Below, in pieces: positions 27,873 through 36,580 of a DNA stretch of 64,000 nt (its first letter is position 1; the number at the start of each line of letters is the position of its first letter). The stretch covers positions 2,108,001 through 2,172,000 of the forward strand of contig OZ244557.1 in the NCBI GenBank assembly GCA_965217625.1, given 5' to 3'. The notes under the pieces were generated by a model. The model was not told the DNA's origin. It ran no database searches and saw only the letters and a program-made list of their open reading frames with translations. Origin of the DNA: TK10-74A sp965217625 (GTDB lineage: Bacteria > Chloroflexota > Dehalococcoidia > Bin125). The position numbers and the translations under genes are program-made.

Positions 27873-28583
27873 ATGCCCGTGGTCACGGTCTCCAGCCAGT
27901 TCGGCGCCGGTGCGCGCCAGGTGGGTCGGGTGATCGCCGATCGGCTCGTGCTCCAGTACGTCGACCAGGCCGTCCTGGTCGACGCGGCGCGGCAGCTCGG
28001 CGTGACGGTGAAGAGCGTCTCCAAGCATGACGAGCGCACGGATTCCCTGCGCCAGCGGCTGGGGCACTTTCTGCAGCGCGCGCTCGAGCGCTCGGCGGTC
28101 GGCGGCAACGTCGATCCGCTGATGGGGGCCGGCAACCTGGAGCTGATGCTCGCCCAGTCCTACCAAGATGTGATGGAGTCCGAAGTCCCCGCCTTCATCG
28201 ACGACCGCGCCTATCTCGAGACGGTGACGAGCATCCTGCAGGACGTGGCCCAGCGCGGCGACGTGGTGTTCATCGGGCGCGGCAGTCAGATGATCCTGCG
28301 CGACCGTACCGACGTCCTGCACATCCAACTCATCGCCGACGAAGAGAAGCGCTTCGAGCGGGTGATGCAGTGGGAGGCCGTCGATCGCGAGGAAGCGCGG
28401 CGGCGGGCGCGCGAATTCAACCGTCACCGGGCGGCGTTCCACAAGAAGTTCTGGCGCGTGGACGTGTGGGATCCGCGGCTCTACGACGTGGTGATCAACA
28501 CGACCAACATCAGCTACGAGGATGCCGCCGCCATCGCCTGCGTCGCGGCCGAGTCGAAGTTGGGCGTCGCGGCCGGCGCCTAG
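27873..28583 (+). CDS. Cytidylate kinase-like family protein
   Basis: A 236-residue P-loop protein of the cytidylate kinase-like family (PF13189). The P-loop is degenerate but recognisable: TVSSQFGAGARQVGRVIADR, then LVLQYVDQAVLVDAARQLGV. Further conserved pieces are DVVFIGRGSQMILRD at about 127-142, LHIQLIADEEKRFERVM and NRHRAAFHKKFWRVDVWDP followed by YDVVINTTNISYEDA. Family members are presumed nucleotide or small-molecule kinases; the substrate is unknown. A GGGGG ribosome-binding site precedes the ATG. Its TAG overlaps the stop of the convergent next gene (CTAG). Confidence 0.85.
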   Translation: MPVVTVSSQFGAGARQVGRVIADRLVLQYVDQAVLVDAARQLGVTVKSVSKHDERTDSLRQRLGHFLQRALERSAVGGNVDPLMGAGNLELMLAQSYQDVMESEVPAFIDDRAYLETVTSILQDVAQRGDVVFIGRGSQMILRDRTDVLHIQLIADEEKRFERVMQWEAVDREEARRRAREFNRHRAAFHKKFWRVDVWDPRLYDVVINTTNISYEDAAAIACVAAESKLGVAAGA

Positions 28584-28906
28584 CAGCCTGCTGAAGAAGC
28601 CCCCACGGCCGCAGCCGGCGCGTCGCCGCCCTCGCCCAGCAGCCGGCGCAGCACCTGCGCCCCGTCGTCGATGCGCACCGCCATGCCGTGCGCGCCATCG
28701 ATCTGCAAGCCCTCGGAGTCCAGCGGGTCGATCGGCCCGACGGCGGCCTGGAAGGCCGCGCGCAGCGGGTGCTCGGCGCCCACCAAGTCGGTCAGCAGTT
28801 CCGCGCTGCGGTCCCGCCAGCGCAGATACGCATCCGTCGGGGGGCCGGCGGCGCGCAGGCTCGCGGCCTCGTCGATCTGGGCGCGGATGACGCTGTCACG
28901 ATCCAT
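28580..28906 (-). CDS. Hypothetical helical protein, 108 aa
   Basis: A 108-residue protein starting MDRDSVIRAQIDEAASLRA; it contains YLRWRDRSAELLTDLVGAEHPLR as two segments of a helical region, then a short strand-rich part (QIDGAHGMAVRIDDGAQVLR) and an Ala-rich tail. No family recognised. GATACT lies 6 nt before the ATG without an SD, as in other leaderless genes here. It is convergent with the kinase-like gene, sharing the CTAG at the stops. Confidence 0.55.
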   Translation of the reverse strand: MDRDSVIRAQIDEAASLRAAGPPTDAYLRWRDRSAELLTDLVGAEHPLRAAFQAAVGPIDPLDSEGLQIDGAHGMAVRIDDGAQVLRRLLGEGGDAPAAAVGASSAGC

Positions 28907-28950
28907 GCCCCGAGTATCGAGCGTCGCAGGGTGGCGGTCCAGCGCCGGGC

Positions 28951-29514
28951 TCAGGCCCCGATGCGCGTGAGCCCGATGCCGCGCTCGCGGCCCAGTCGGG
29001 CGCGCTGCGCCGCGAGCCGCGAGCGGGCCGGGGGCGCGCCCACTTCGGCGAGCACCATGATCAGCGCGTCCTCGTCGTCGGCGTAGTAGCGCCGCCGCCG
29101 CCCCACGACCTCGAAGCCGAAGCCGCGGTACAGCGCCTGCGCCGCCTCGTTCGAGGCCCGGCATTCCAGGCGCACGGCCGGCGCCTGGGCCTCGAGCGCC
29201 AGTTCCACCGCGCGCATGACGAGCACCGCGCCCAGCCCCCGGCGTCGCTGGTCCGGGTCGACGCCCAGCGTGACGATGTGCACGCCGTTCGGCATCAGCC
29301 AGCAGCCGGCGTAGCCCAGCGGCGCCCCGTCGGGCTCGCCCAGCACGAAGTAGCGCGCGAAGCGGTTCTCGCGCAGCTCGGCGAGGAAGACGCGCCGCGG
29401 CCAGGCCCCGGCGCCGAAGGCGCGCAGGTCGATCGCGGCCACGGCGGGCACGTCCCGCTCGGTCATGGGTCGCAGCACGAGTGCGCGCGGCGGCGGTGGT
29501 GCGGCGGTGGACAT
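28951..29514 (-). CDS. GNAT acetyltransferase, RimI-like
   Basis: A 187-residue GNAT-fold N-acetyltransferase. The domain starts at LVLRPMTERDVPAVAAIDLR; the acetyl-CoA binding loop is DQRRRGLGAVLVMRAVE (R/QxxGxG/A), followed by VRLECRASNEAAQALYRGFG, a RimI hallmark, and FEVVGRRRRYYADDEDALIM. This fits acetylation of the N-terminal alanine of ribosomal protein S18. The C-terminus has a 30-residue Arg-rich extension. TAGACT ends 7 nt before ATG 29514, indicating a leaderless transcript. It is divergent from the ABC exporter. Confidence 0.85.
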   Translation of the reverse strand: MSTAAPPPPRALVLRPMTERDVPAVAAIDLRAFGAGAWPRRVFLAELRENRFARYFVLGEPDGAPLGYAGCWLMPNGVHIVTLGVDPDQRRRGLGAVLVMRAVELALEAQAPAVRLECRASNEAAQALYRGFGFEVVGRRRRYYADDEDALIMVLAEVGAPPARSRLAAQRARLGRERGIGLTRIGA

Positions 29515-29683
29515 CGCGGCGAGTCTACCGCCGCGACCGCCCGTCGCGGGTCGGCCTGGGAGGCGACGCGGCCGGCGCGGCCGGGCGGCCCCAGTGTGTC
29601 GCCAGTGTGTCGCCGCGCACGCAGCCGGCGACAACGGCGCGGCAAGCCGCCCTATACTCGGCGCATCCACGAAACCGAGCCAG

Positions 29684-31573
29684 ATGGCTGAGTCTGCGTC
29701 CTCACGCGGAGCTTCCGCTCCGCCGCCCGCCCCCGATCCCGCCGCGTCCGCGCGCGGGCAGATGCTGGGTATGGGCAGTTCGATCCACGTGATCGGCCGT
29801 CTCCTGCGCTACGCCCTCCCGTACCGGCGCGGCCTCAGCATCACCCTGGTGGCGATCGTCGCCACCGGCGGCTTCGCCATCGCGACGCCCGTGCTGCTCG
29901 AGTGGGCGGTCAACACCGGCCTCGGCGTCCAGGTCAGCAACGGCGTCACGACCGTCGATGTCGACGAGCGCCTGCTGGTCGTCGCCGGGCTGGCGCTGCT
30001 GGGCGCGGCGCTGCTGCGCGGCCTCTCGCAGTTCCTGCAGTCCTACCTGGGGGAATCGGTCGCCCAGGCCGTCGCCTACGACATCCGCAACGAGATCTAC
30101 GAGCGCCTGCAGCGCCTCTCCTTCGCCTACCACGACGAAGCGCAGACAGGGCAGGTGATGGTCCGCGCCACCCAGGATGTCGAAGTCGTGCGGATGTTCC
30201 TCAACATGGGCGGCGTGCGCCTGCTCTTCATGCTGGGCCTGCTGACCGCGGTGGGCGCGCTGATGTTCCTCACCAACTGGCTGGTGGCCGTGGTCGTGCT
30301 GCCGTTCATGATCGTGCTGCTCATCCAGTCCTATCGCGTGGCGCGGACGCTGGTCCCGCTCTGGCGCGACGTCCAAGAGGGGCAGGCGCAGCTGGGCATC
30401 GTCCTGCAAGAGGCGCTGACGGGCATCCGCGTCGTCAAGGCGTTCGCGCGCGAGCCGGTGGAGGGCGAGAAGTTCGCCGCCAAGGCGAACTGGCTCTACC
30501 GGACGAGCTTCCGCACCAGCATGGTCCAGGCCAAGCATCAGCCGCTGATGACCGCCCTCTGGATGGGGGCCATGATCGCCACCGTCTGGGTCGGCGGGAT
30601 CGAGGTCGCCAACGGCAACCTCTCGGCGGGCGGCCTGACCAAGCTGCTGTTCTTCGTCGCGCTGGTGCAGATGCCGGTGCGCGTGCTGGGCTTCATGGTG
30701 ATGATGATCCCGCGCGCCGCGACGGCCGGCCAGCGCATCTTCGAGATCCTCGATCACGAGTCGGAGGTGCTGGAGTCGGCGTCCGCGGTCGCGCCCGCCG
30801 CCCCCCGCGGACGCATCCGCTTCGACGACGTCAGCTTCAGCTACGACGGCACGCACCCGGTCCTGGACCACGTCAGCTTCGAGGCCCAGCCCGGCGAGGT
30901 TGTGGCGCTGCTCGGTCCCACCGGTTCCGGCAAATCGAGCGTCGTCAATCTCATCCCGCGCTTCTACGACGCCGGCTCGGGCGCGGTCACCTTCGACGGC
31001 GTCGACGTGCGCGACCTGACGCTCCTGGGCCTGCGGGCCGAGGTCGCCATCGTGCAGCAGGACGTGTTCCTGTTCTCCGCCACGCTGCGCGACAACATCG
31101 CCTACGGCCGGCCGGACGCGACCGATGAGGAGGTCGAGGCCGCGGCGCGGCTGGCGCGCGTGCACGAGTACATCCACTCGCTGCCGTCGGGCTACCGCAC
31201 CTGGGTGGGCGAGCGCGGCGACACACTGTCGGGCGGGCAGAAGCAGCGCATCGCGATCGCGCGGGCGCTGCTGATGGACCCCCGCGTGCTCGTCTTCGAC
31301 GATTCCACGTCGAGCGTGGACACGGGCACCGAGCAGGAGATCCAGGCCGCCATGGCGGCGCTGATGCAGGGGCGGACGACCTTCATCATCGCGCACCGGC
31401 TGCGCAGCGTGCGCGACGCCGACCAGATCCTGGTGCTCGATGGGGGCCGCATCGTCGAGCAGGGCCGGCACGCGGAGTTGCTCGCGCGCGGCGGCCTGTA
31501 CCGCGAGATCTACGACCTGGAGCTGCGCGATCAGGCCGAGGCCTACGCCCAGATCGCCGGGGGGGCCGACTAG
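29684..31573 (+). CDS. Heterodimeric ABC exporter subunit 1 (degenerate-site subunit)
   Basis: A 629-residue ABC exporter half: six membrane helices (about 40-340), then the nucleotide-binding domain with Walker A LLGPTGSGKSSVVNL, signature LSGGQKQR, Walker B VLVFDDSTSSVD and the H-loop IAHRL. The residue after Walker B is Asp instead of the catalytic Glu, a feature of the degenerate-site subunit in TM287/288- and BmrCD-type heterodimers. The next gene, overlapping by one base, encodes the partner with complementary motif changes. TATACT at 29653-29658 is a likely -10 box. Substrates of such exporters are drugs, lipids or peptides; not predictable here. Confidence 0.92.
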   Translation: MAESASSRGASAPPPAPDPAASARGQMLGMGSSIHVIGRLLRYALPYRRGLSITLVAIVATGGFAIATPVLLEWAVNTGLGVQVSNGVTTVDVDERLLVVAGLALLGAALLRGLSQFLQSYLGESVAQAVAYDIRNEIYERLQRLSFAYHDEAQTGQVMVRATQDVEVVRMFLNMGGVRLLFMLGLLTAVGALMFLTNWLVAVVVLPFMIVLLIQSYRVARTLVPLWRDVQEGQAQLGIVLQEALTGIRVVKAFAREPVEGEKFAAKANWLYRTSFRTSMVQAKHQPLMTALWMGAMIATVWVGGIEVANGNLSAGGLTKLLFFVALVQMPVRVLGFMVMMIPRAATAGQRIFEILDHESEVLESASAVAPAAPRGRIRFDDVSFSYDGTHPVLDHVSFEAQPGEVVALLGPTGSGKSSVVNLIPRFYDAGSGAVTFDGVDVRDLTLLGLRAEVAIVQQDVFLFSATLRDNIAYGRPDATDEEVEAAARLARVHEYIHSLPSGYRTWVGERGDTLSGGQKQRIAIARALLMDPRVLVFDDSTSSVDTGTEQEIQAAMAALMQGRTTFIIAHRLRSVRDADQILVLDGGRIVEQGRHAELLARGGLYREIYDLELRDQAEAYAQIAGGAD

Positions 31574-33558
31574 TGGGCTTCCACGGATCCATGGCGCAGG
31601 GCTGGTCCACCAACATCGGCGGCCAGGGGCACGGCTCGCGCGGCGGCAACTGGGGCAGCGCCTCGCAGGGCGACTGGGCCGACGAGTACGGCTCGCTCTA
31701 CAACCCGAAGCTCGCCCGGCGCATCGTGCGCTACCTGGGCCCGCACAAGAAACAGGGCAGCCTGGCCTTCCTGTCGATGGTGGTGTTCGCCTGCTTCTCC
31801 TACATCCAGCCCTTCCTGATCACCCTCGCCGTGCGCGACTTCATCACCGAGGGCGACCTGGCCGGCCTCAAGTGGCTGATGATCGCCTTCATCGGCGTGG
31901 CCATCGGCGCCTGGGGGGCCGAGTACGTGCGGCAGTGGGCCATGGCTCGCGTGGGCCACAGCGTGCTGCTGCGCATGCGCCGCGAGATGTTCGACCACCT
32001 GATGAAGCTCTCCCAGCGCTTCTACGACGACGCGGAAGTGGGGCGTGTGATGTCGCGCGTGACGTCCGACGTGCAGGTGCTGCAGGAGCTCCTGACGTCC
32101 GGCGTGCTGACGGCCATCGCCGATGTCATCGGGCTCGCCATCGTCGTCGCGGCGGTGCTGATCCTCGACTGGCAGCTGGCGCTGTTCACCTTCGCGGTGC
32201 TGCCCATCCTGATCGGCGTGATGATCATCTGGAGCAAGTTCGCGCGCCGGGCCTTCCTGGAAGTGCGCATCACCATCGCCGGGGTCAACAGCACCCTGAA
32301 CGAAGACCTCAACGGCGTCCGCGTGGTGCAGGGCCTGAGCCGCGAAGAGGAGAACGCGCGGCGCTTCGACCGGATCAACGCGCGCAACCTGCGCGCCACG
32401 CGCCGCGCCGGCATGCTCTCCGCCTCGGTCATCCCCGTCGTCGAGGTGCTGGTCGCCGCCGCCACGGCGCTGGTCATCGTCGCCGCGGGGGTGCGCATCG
32501 CCGGCGGCGGGCTCGACCCCGCGCTGGGCTTCGCGGCGGTGCTGGGCTTCTCGCTCTACATCCAGCGCTTCTTTGACCCCGTGCGCGACCTCGTCCTCCA
32601 GTACACGATGTTCCAGCGCGCCGTCGCGGGCGCCGAGCGCATCTTCGAGGTGCTCGACACCGAGCCCGAAATCACCGACAAGCCCGGCGCGGTGGAACTC
32701 GACGACATCGCCGGCGATGTCGTCTTCGAGAACGTCAGCTTGGCCTACGTCGAGGACCTGCCGGTGCTGCACGACATCAGCCTGCACGTCCGCGCCGGCG
32801 AGACGGTCGCCTTCGTCGGCGCCACCGGGGCCGGCAAGACGTCGATGACCTCGCTGATCTCGCGCAGCTACGACGTCACCGAGGGGGCCGTGCGGGTGGA
32901 TGGGCACGACGTGCGCGACGTGCAGCGGCGCTCGCTGACCCGCCGCATGGGCGTCGTGCTCCAGGACCCGTTCCTGTTCTCCGGCACCGTCGCCGAGAAC
33001 ATCCGCTACGGGAACCTGGACGCCACGGACGCGGACATCCGCCGGGCCGCGCAGATCGTGGGCGCCGACGACTGGATCCGCCGCCTCGGCGACGGCTACG
33101 ACACCGTCCTGGCCGAGCGCGCCCAGAACCTCTCGCTGGGGCAGCGGCAACTGCTGGCCTTCGCGCGCGCCGTCGTCTCCGACCCGCGCATCCTGATCCT
33201 CGACGAGGCGACCGCCAACGTGGACTCCCAGACCGAGGCCATGATCCAGGCCGCGATCGCGCGCGTGATGCATGGCCGCACGGCGTTCGTCATCGCGCAC
33301 CGGCTCAGCACCATCCGCTCCGTCGACCGCATCCTGGTCATGAGCGACGGGCGCATCGTGGAGTCCGGCAGCCACGAGGAGCTGCTCGCCGCCGGCGGAC
33401 GCTACGCCGACCTCTACCGGCTGACCTACGCCGAGCAGCAGGACGAGGAAGAGTTCGACGAGGGCGCGTCGCTGGGCGTGCTGGCTCGTCTCTGGGAGCG
33501 TGCGCGCATCGAGAAGGCCGGCGGCGCGCCGGCCGCGGCGCCCGCCTCGGGCGGCTGA
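31573..33558 (+). CDS. Heterodimeric ABC exporter subunit 2
   Basis: A 661-residue partner subunit. An N-terminal Gly/Ser/Asn-rich segment of about 45 residues precedes six membrane helices (about 60-380). The nucleotide-binding domain has Walker A FVGATGAGKTSMTSL, a non-canonical signature LSLGQRQLL (Gly to Leu) and canonical Walker B ILILDEATANVD with the catalytic Glu, plus the H-loop IAHRLS. Together with subunit 1 this gives one canonical and one impaired ATP site. The start is GTG 31573 overlapping the upstream TAG; ATG 31591 is also possible. Confidence 0.92.
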   Translation: MGFHGSMAQGWSTNIGGQGHGSRGGNWGSASQGDWADEYGSLYNPKLARRIVRYLGPHKKQGSLAFLSMVVFACFSYIQPFLITLAVRDFITEGDLAGLKWLMIAFIGVAIGAWGAEYVRQWAMARVGHSVLLRMRREMFDHLMKLSQRFYDDAEVGRVMSRVTSDVQVLQELLTSGVLTAIADVIGLAIVVAAVLILDWQLALFTFAVLPILIGVMIIWSKFARRAFLEVRITIAGVNSTLNEDLNGVRVVQGLSREEENARRFDRINARNLRATRRAGMLSASVIPVVEVLVAAATALVIVAAGVRIAGGGLDPALGFAAVLGFSLYIQRFFDPVRDLVLQYTMFQRAVAGAERIFEVLDTEPEITDKPGAVELDDIAGDVVFENVSLAYVEDLPVLHDISLHVRAGETVAFVGATGAGKTSMTSLISRSYDVTEGAVRVDGHDVRDVQRRSLTRRMGVVLQDPFLFSGTVAENIRYGNLDATDADIRRAAQIVGADDWIRRLGDGYDTVLAERAQNLSLGQRQLLAFARAVVSDPRILILDEATANVDSQTEAMIQAAIARVMHGRTAFVIAHRLSTIRSVDRILVMSDGRIVESGSHEELLAAGGRYADLYRLTYAEQQDEEEFDEGASLGVLARLWERARIEKAGGAPAAAPASGG

Positions 33559-33578
33559 CGCCGACACTGTGTCGTCGG

Positions 33579-34703
33579 CTACGTATCGCCGGGGTTCTCC
33601 GGGTCCGCGGGATCGACGTCGGGGTTCACCGCGGCATTGAACAGCGACGGCTGCGCCGCGCCTGCTGCCGTCCCCTCCGGCAACTCGACGCCCAGGTGCG
33701 CCCAGGCGGCGGGCGTGGCCAGGCGGCCGCGCGGCGTGCGATGCAGGAACCCCAACTGCAGCAGATAGGGCTCGTACACGTCCATGACGGTGTCGGACTC
33801 CTCGGCCACCGACGCCGCCAGCGTCTCCAGACCCACCGGCCCGCCGCCGAAGCGCTCGATCAGCGTGCGCAGCAGCGTGCGGTCGCGGTCGTCCAGGCCC
33901 AAGCTGTCGACGCCCAGCCGGGCCAGCGCCGTGTCGGCCACGCCGGCGTCGATCGTGCCGTCGCCGCGCACCTCCGCGTAGTCGCGCACACGGCGCAGCA
34001 AGCGGTTGGCGATGCGGGGCGTGCCGCGCGCGCGCTGCGCCAACAGCGTGGCCCCGTCGTCGCTGATCGGGATCGCCAGCTTGGCCGCGTTCGTGTGCAC
34101 CAGGCCCACGAGGTCGGCGGGCTGGTAGAACTCCAGCCGCTGCACCATGCCGAAGCGGTCGCGCAGCGGGGAGCTGATCAGCGCGTAGCGCGTCGTCGCG
34201 CCCACCAGCGTGAAGCGCTTGATCTGCAGCCGCACGCTGCGCGCGCCCGGCCCCTTGCCGATCAGCAGGTCCAGCGCGAAGTCCTCCATCGCCGGGTAGA
34301 GCACCTCTTCGACGGCGTGGGGCAGGCGGTGCATCTCATCGATGAAGAGCACGTCGCCGTCCTGCAGCGTCGTCAGCAGGCCGGCCAGGTCGCCGGGCCG
34401 CGCGATGGCCGGCCCCGACGAGGCGCGCAGGTTGACGCCCAGCTCCGCCGCGACGATGCGCGCCAGCGTCGTCTTGCCCAGCCCGGGCGGGCCGTAGAAC
34501 AGCAGATGGTCGAGCGGCTCGCCGCGCCGCTGCGCCGCGGTCAGCGCGATCGTGAGGGAGTCCTTGAGCAGCGGCTGCCCGACGAAGTCGGCGAGCCGGG
34601 TGGGGCGCAGCGACCGGTCGAGGACGTCGTCGGCCACGTCGGGCTCGGGCGCGACGATGCGCGCCGCCGTCGTCTCGGTGGAGTGCTTGGATGTGCGCGC
34701 CAT
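33579..34703 (-). CDS. ruvB: Holliday junction branch migration helicase RuvB
   Basis: A 374-residue AAA+ motor that with RuvA drives branch migration of Holliday junctions. It has RPTRLADFVGQPLLKDSL at about 38-55, Walker A YGPPGLGKTTLARIVA, Walker B DVLFIDEMHRLPHAVEEVLY, and the C-terminal winged helix with GLETLAASVAEES and PYLLQLGFLHRTPRGR, all diagnostic of RuvB. A C-terminal tail of about 35 residues beyond the usual end is present. The start at ATG 34703 fits the family; TATAGT about 27 nt upstream is a likely -10 box. ruvA and ruvC are not in the window. Confidence 0.95.
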   Translation of the reverse strand: MARTSKHSTETTAARIVAPEPDVADDVLDRSLRPTRLADFVGQPLLKDSLTIALTAAQRRGEPLDHLLFYGPPGLGKTTLARIVAAELGVNLRASSGPAIARPGDLAGLLTTLQDGDVLFIDEMHRLPHAVEEVLYPAMEDFALDLLIGKGPGARSVRLQIKRFTLVGATTRYALISSPLRDRFGMVQRLEFYQPADLVGLVHTNAAKLAIPISDDGATLLAQRARGTPRIANRLLRRVRDYAEVRGDGTIDAGVADTALARLGVDSLGLDDRDRTLLRTLIERFGGGPVGLETLAASVAEESDTVMDVYEPYLLQLGFLHRTPRGRLATPAAWAHLGVELPEGTAAGAAQPSLFNAAVNPDVDPADPENPGDT

Positions 34704-34796
34704 GGGATCCCGCCCGCCGCCAACCCGACTACTATACACGCACAGGTGTTCTGGCCTTCCAGGTCACACCGCAGGTTGCTAGACTACGCGCGTCGA

Positions 34797-35381
34797 ATGT
34801 CTGTTCTAGGCGGGTTCCAAGTGCCAAGCCTCCCGATCCCTGCCAGCCGCGTCGCCGACTACTTCCTCGCGATCGCCGACGAGGACGATGTCGTCTCGCA
34901 CCTCAAGCTGCAGAAGCTCTGCTACTACGCGCAGGGGTTCTGCCTGGCGGAGACCGGGCGACCATTGTTCCCGGAGCGGATCGAGCGCTGGCAGCATGGG
35001 CCGGTTGTTCGCAGCCTGTATCACGCGTTCAAGGAGTACGAGCGGCAGTCGATCCCCTTCCCTGACTCGGTCCAGTTGGGCGACTACCCGGAGATCGCGC
35101 TGGAATTGATCGATCGGGTCTACGGAACCTACGGGCCGCTCGAGGCCTGGGCGTTGCGCGACATGACGCATCGTGAGCCCCCATGGCGCGACTCGACGCC
35201 GAGTGGGGTGATCACCAAGTCCCGGATGCGGCAATACTTCAAGACACAGGAGCTCCCGCCAGACACGGTCATGCTCCGGTTCCGCCGCGCCGTCTTGCGG
35301 GATTCCGCGCTGGCGGCCATGACCAGGCGGAGCCACGAGGAGTTCCATGCCTTGGGAGTGGGAGCTGTCGCCAACAGCTGA
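34797..35381 (+). CDS. Panacea (DUF4065/SocA-like) domain antitoxin
   Basis: A 194-residue protein with the Panacea domain: VADYFLAIADEDDVVSHLKL then QKLCYYAQGFCLAETGRPLF, ERIERWQHGPVVRSLYHAF, and YGPLEAWALRDMTHREPPW. Panacea domains are known as the neutralising part of PanAT toxin-antitoxin modules and in SocA. The next gene, overlapping by 35 nt in another frame, encodes a small ParE/RelE-like protein, as expected for a toxin partner. TAGACT (34780-34785) lies 11 nt before the ATG and a palindrome ACGCGCGT (34786-34793) sits between, a possible autoregulatory operator. The C-terminal part after residue 135 is helical and basic. Confidence 0.88.
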   Translation: MSVLGGFQVPSLPIPASRVADYFLAIADEDDVVSHLKLQKLCYYAQGFCLAETGRPLFPERIERWQHGPVVRSLYHAFKEYERQSIPFPDSVQLGDYPEIALELIDRVYGTYGPLEAWALRDMTHREPPWRDSTPSGVITKSRMRQYFKTQELPPDTVMLRFRRAVLRDSALAAMTRRSHEEFHALGVGAVANS

Positions 35382-35610
35382 ACGGTCCATCGCGCAGCTT
35401 GACACGGGACTCAAGGGCGCATTCAACAAACGCATGGGGGAACTCATGCGGGATCCCACGCCCGCGAATCCCAAGGTGACCGTGATCCCCCCGATCGGCT
35501 ACGCCCAGCGAACGCTGGGCTATCACGCCTATCCGTTCTGGATCACGTTCTACATCGATGGTGACGTCGTGCAGGTTGAGGGTCTCATTCACGATCCGCG
35601 GGACTTCTAG
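35347..35610 (+). CDS. ParE/RelE-fold toxin, putative
   Basis: An 87-residue protein with the RelE/ParE pattern: MPWEWELSPTAERSIAQLD (strand then two helices), a helix to about 35, and the strands QRTLGYHAYPFWITFYID and VVQVEGLIHDPRDF. RelE-type toxins cleave mRNA on the ribosome and ParE-type poison gyrase; the catalytic residues do not allow a choice here. It overlaps the Panacea gene, which places it as the toxin of that module. Its TAG overlaps the stop of the convergent yqeK-like gene. Start ATG 35347 lies within the antitoxin coding sequence, with GAGG just upstream. Confidence 0.75.
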   Translation: MPWEWELSPTAERSIAQLDTGLKGAFNKRMGELMRDPTPANPKVTVIPPIGYAQRTLGYHAYPFWITFYIDGDVVQVEGLIHDPRDF

Positions 35611-36221
35611 CGCCGCTCGCTCGTCACCTGGCCCAGCGCCCAGTTCCGCGTCGCCAGGGCCACGGGATGCAGCACCCGGCCGTTCGACACGTAGTGCGTG
35701 ATGCGACGATCGAGGAAGGCCAGCAGCGCCCCGGCGGGATCGTGCTCGGCCAGGACACGGATGCCGGCCAGTCCCGGGTCGGCCGCGACTTTCGCGGGCT
35801 CCAGCTTGTCGGCCAGGAAGAGCGTCAGCGCGACCGGGCTCATGGCCGGATGGCCCGTGGTGTGGAAGCGGATCGCCTCGAGCACCTCCGCGTCGCCGAC
35901 GCCCCAGGCCCGCTCGGCCCGCGCCGCCGCGACGGGGCCGTGCAGCAGGATGGGCGCGGCCTGCTCGGCCGCGTCGGGCGTGATCGCCAGCTCGCGGGCG
36001 GCACGCAGCAGCGCCTCGTCGTCGAGGTGGCGATAGAGGTCGTGGCCCCAGGCGGCGGCTTGCACGCGCGACGGGTCGACCTCGTGCAGCTGCGCCAAGC
36101 GGCGCCCCTCGGCCACGACCCGCCCCGTGTGCGCCCGCAACCAGGGCGGCAGGTCCGCCGCCCGCGCGCGCAGCGTTTCGAGGGCCAGCGTCGTGTCCGC
36201 GCCCGCGCGACGGTCCGGCAC
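35607..36221 (-). CDS. YqeK-like HD-domain Ap4A hydrolase
   Basis: A 204-residue HD-superfamily protein resembling YqeK, which hydrolyses diadenosine tetraphosphate symmetrically to two ADP. Features are an early His in LRAHTGRVVAEGRRLAQLH, the HD pair in AAAWGHDLYRHL, LHGPVAAARAERAWGV, the IRFHTTGHPAMSPVALTLF segment and LADKLEPAK. These match the YqeK order H...HD...H...H...D. The start is GTG at 36221. It is followed upstream on the same strand by the HIT gene, whose product family also acts on dinucleoside polyphosphates, a fitting neighbour. Confidence 0.85.
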   Translation of the reverse strand: MPDRRAGADTTLALETLRARAADLPPWLRAHTGRVVAEGRRLAQLHEVDPSRVQAAAWGHDLYRHLDDEALLRAARELAITPDAAEQAAPILLHGPVAAARAERAWGVGDAEVLEAIRFHTTGHPAMSPVALTLFLADKLEPAKVAADPGLAGIRVLAEHDPAGALLAFLDRRITHYVSNGRVLHPVALATRNWALGQVTSERR

Positions 36222-36226
36222 GCGCG

Positions 36227-36580
36227 CTAGCCCTCGGCGGCCAGCCGCCGCCCGCCGACCAGATGCAGGTGCAGGTGGGGGATGGTCATGCCGGCGGCCT
36301 CGCCGACGTTGAACGCCAGGCGGTAGCCGTCGGCGGCGACGCCCTCCCGCCGCGCGACTGTCGCGGCGGCCGCGAACAGTTCGCCCAGCAGCGGCGCGTC
36401 CGCGGGACGCAGCGCCCCGGCGTCGGCGATGTGCCGCCGGGGGATGATGAGCACGTGGATCGGCGCGCGCGGGTTGATATCGCGGATCGCGAAGAGGTGC
36501 GTGTTCTCGACCAGCGGCTCGACGGCGATCTCGCCCGACGCCATCTTGCAGAACAGGCAGTCGCCGGGGCGGTCGCTCAT
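36227..36580 (-). CDS. HIT family protein (HINT-like)
   Basis: A 117-residue HIT-domain nucleotide hydrolase/transferase. CLFCKMASGEIAVEPLVE at the N-terminus is typical of bacterial HINT proteins, followed by INPRAPIHVLIIPRRHIAD and the catalytic triad motif IPHLHLHLVGG. HINT enzymes split adenosine phosphoramidates and related nucleotides. Its ATG overlaps the TGA of the upstream membrane-protein gene, and yqeK follows 6 bp later, so these three genes probably form an operon. Confidence 0.92.
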   Translation of the reverse strand: MSDRPGDCLFCKMASGEIAVEPLVENTHLFAIRDINPRAPIHVLIIPRRHIADAGALRPADAPLLGELFAAAATVARREGVAADGYRLAFNVGEAAGMTIPHLHLHLVGGRRLAAEG

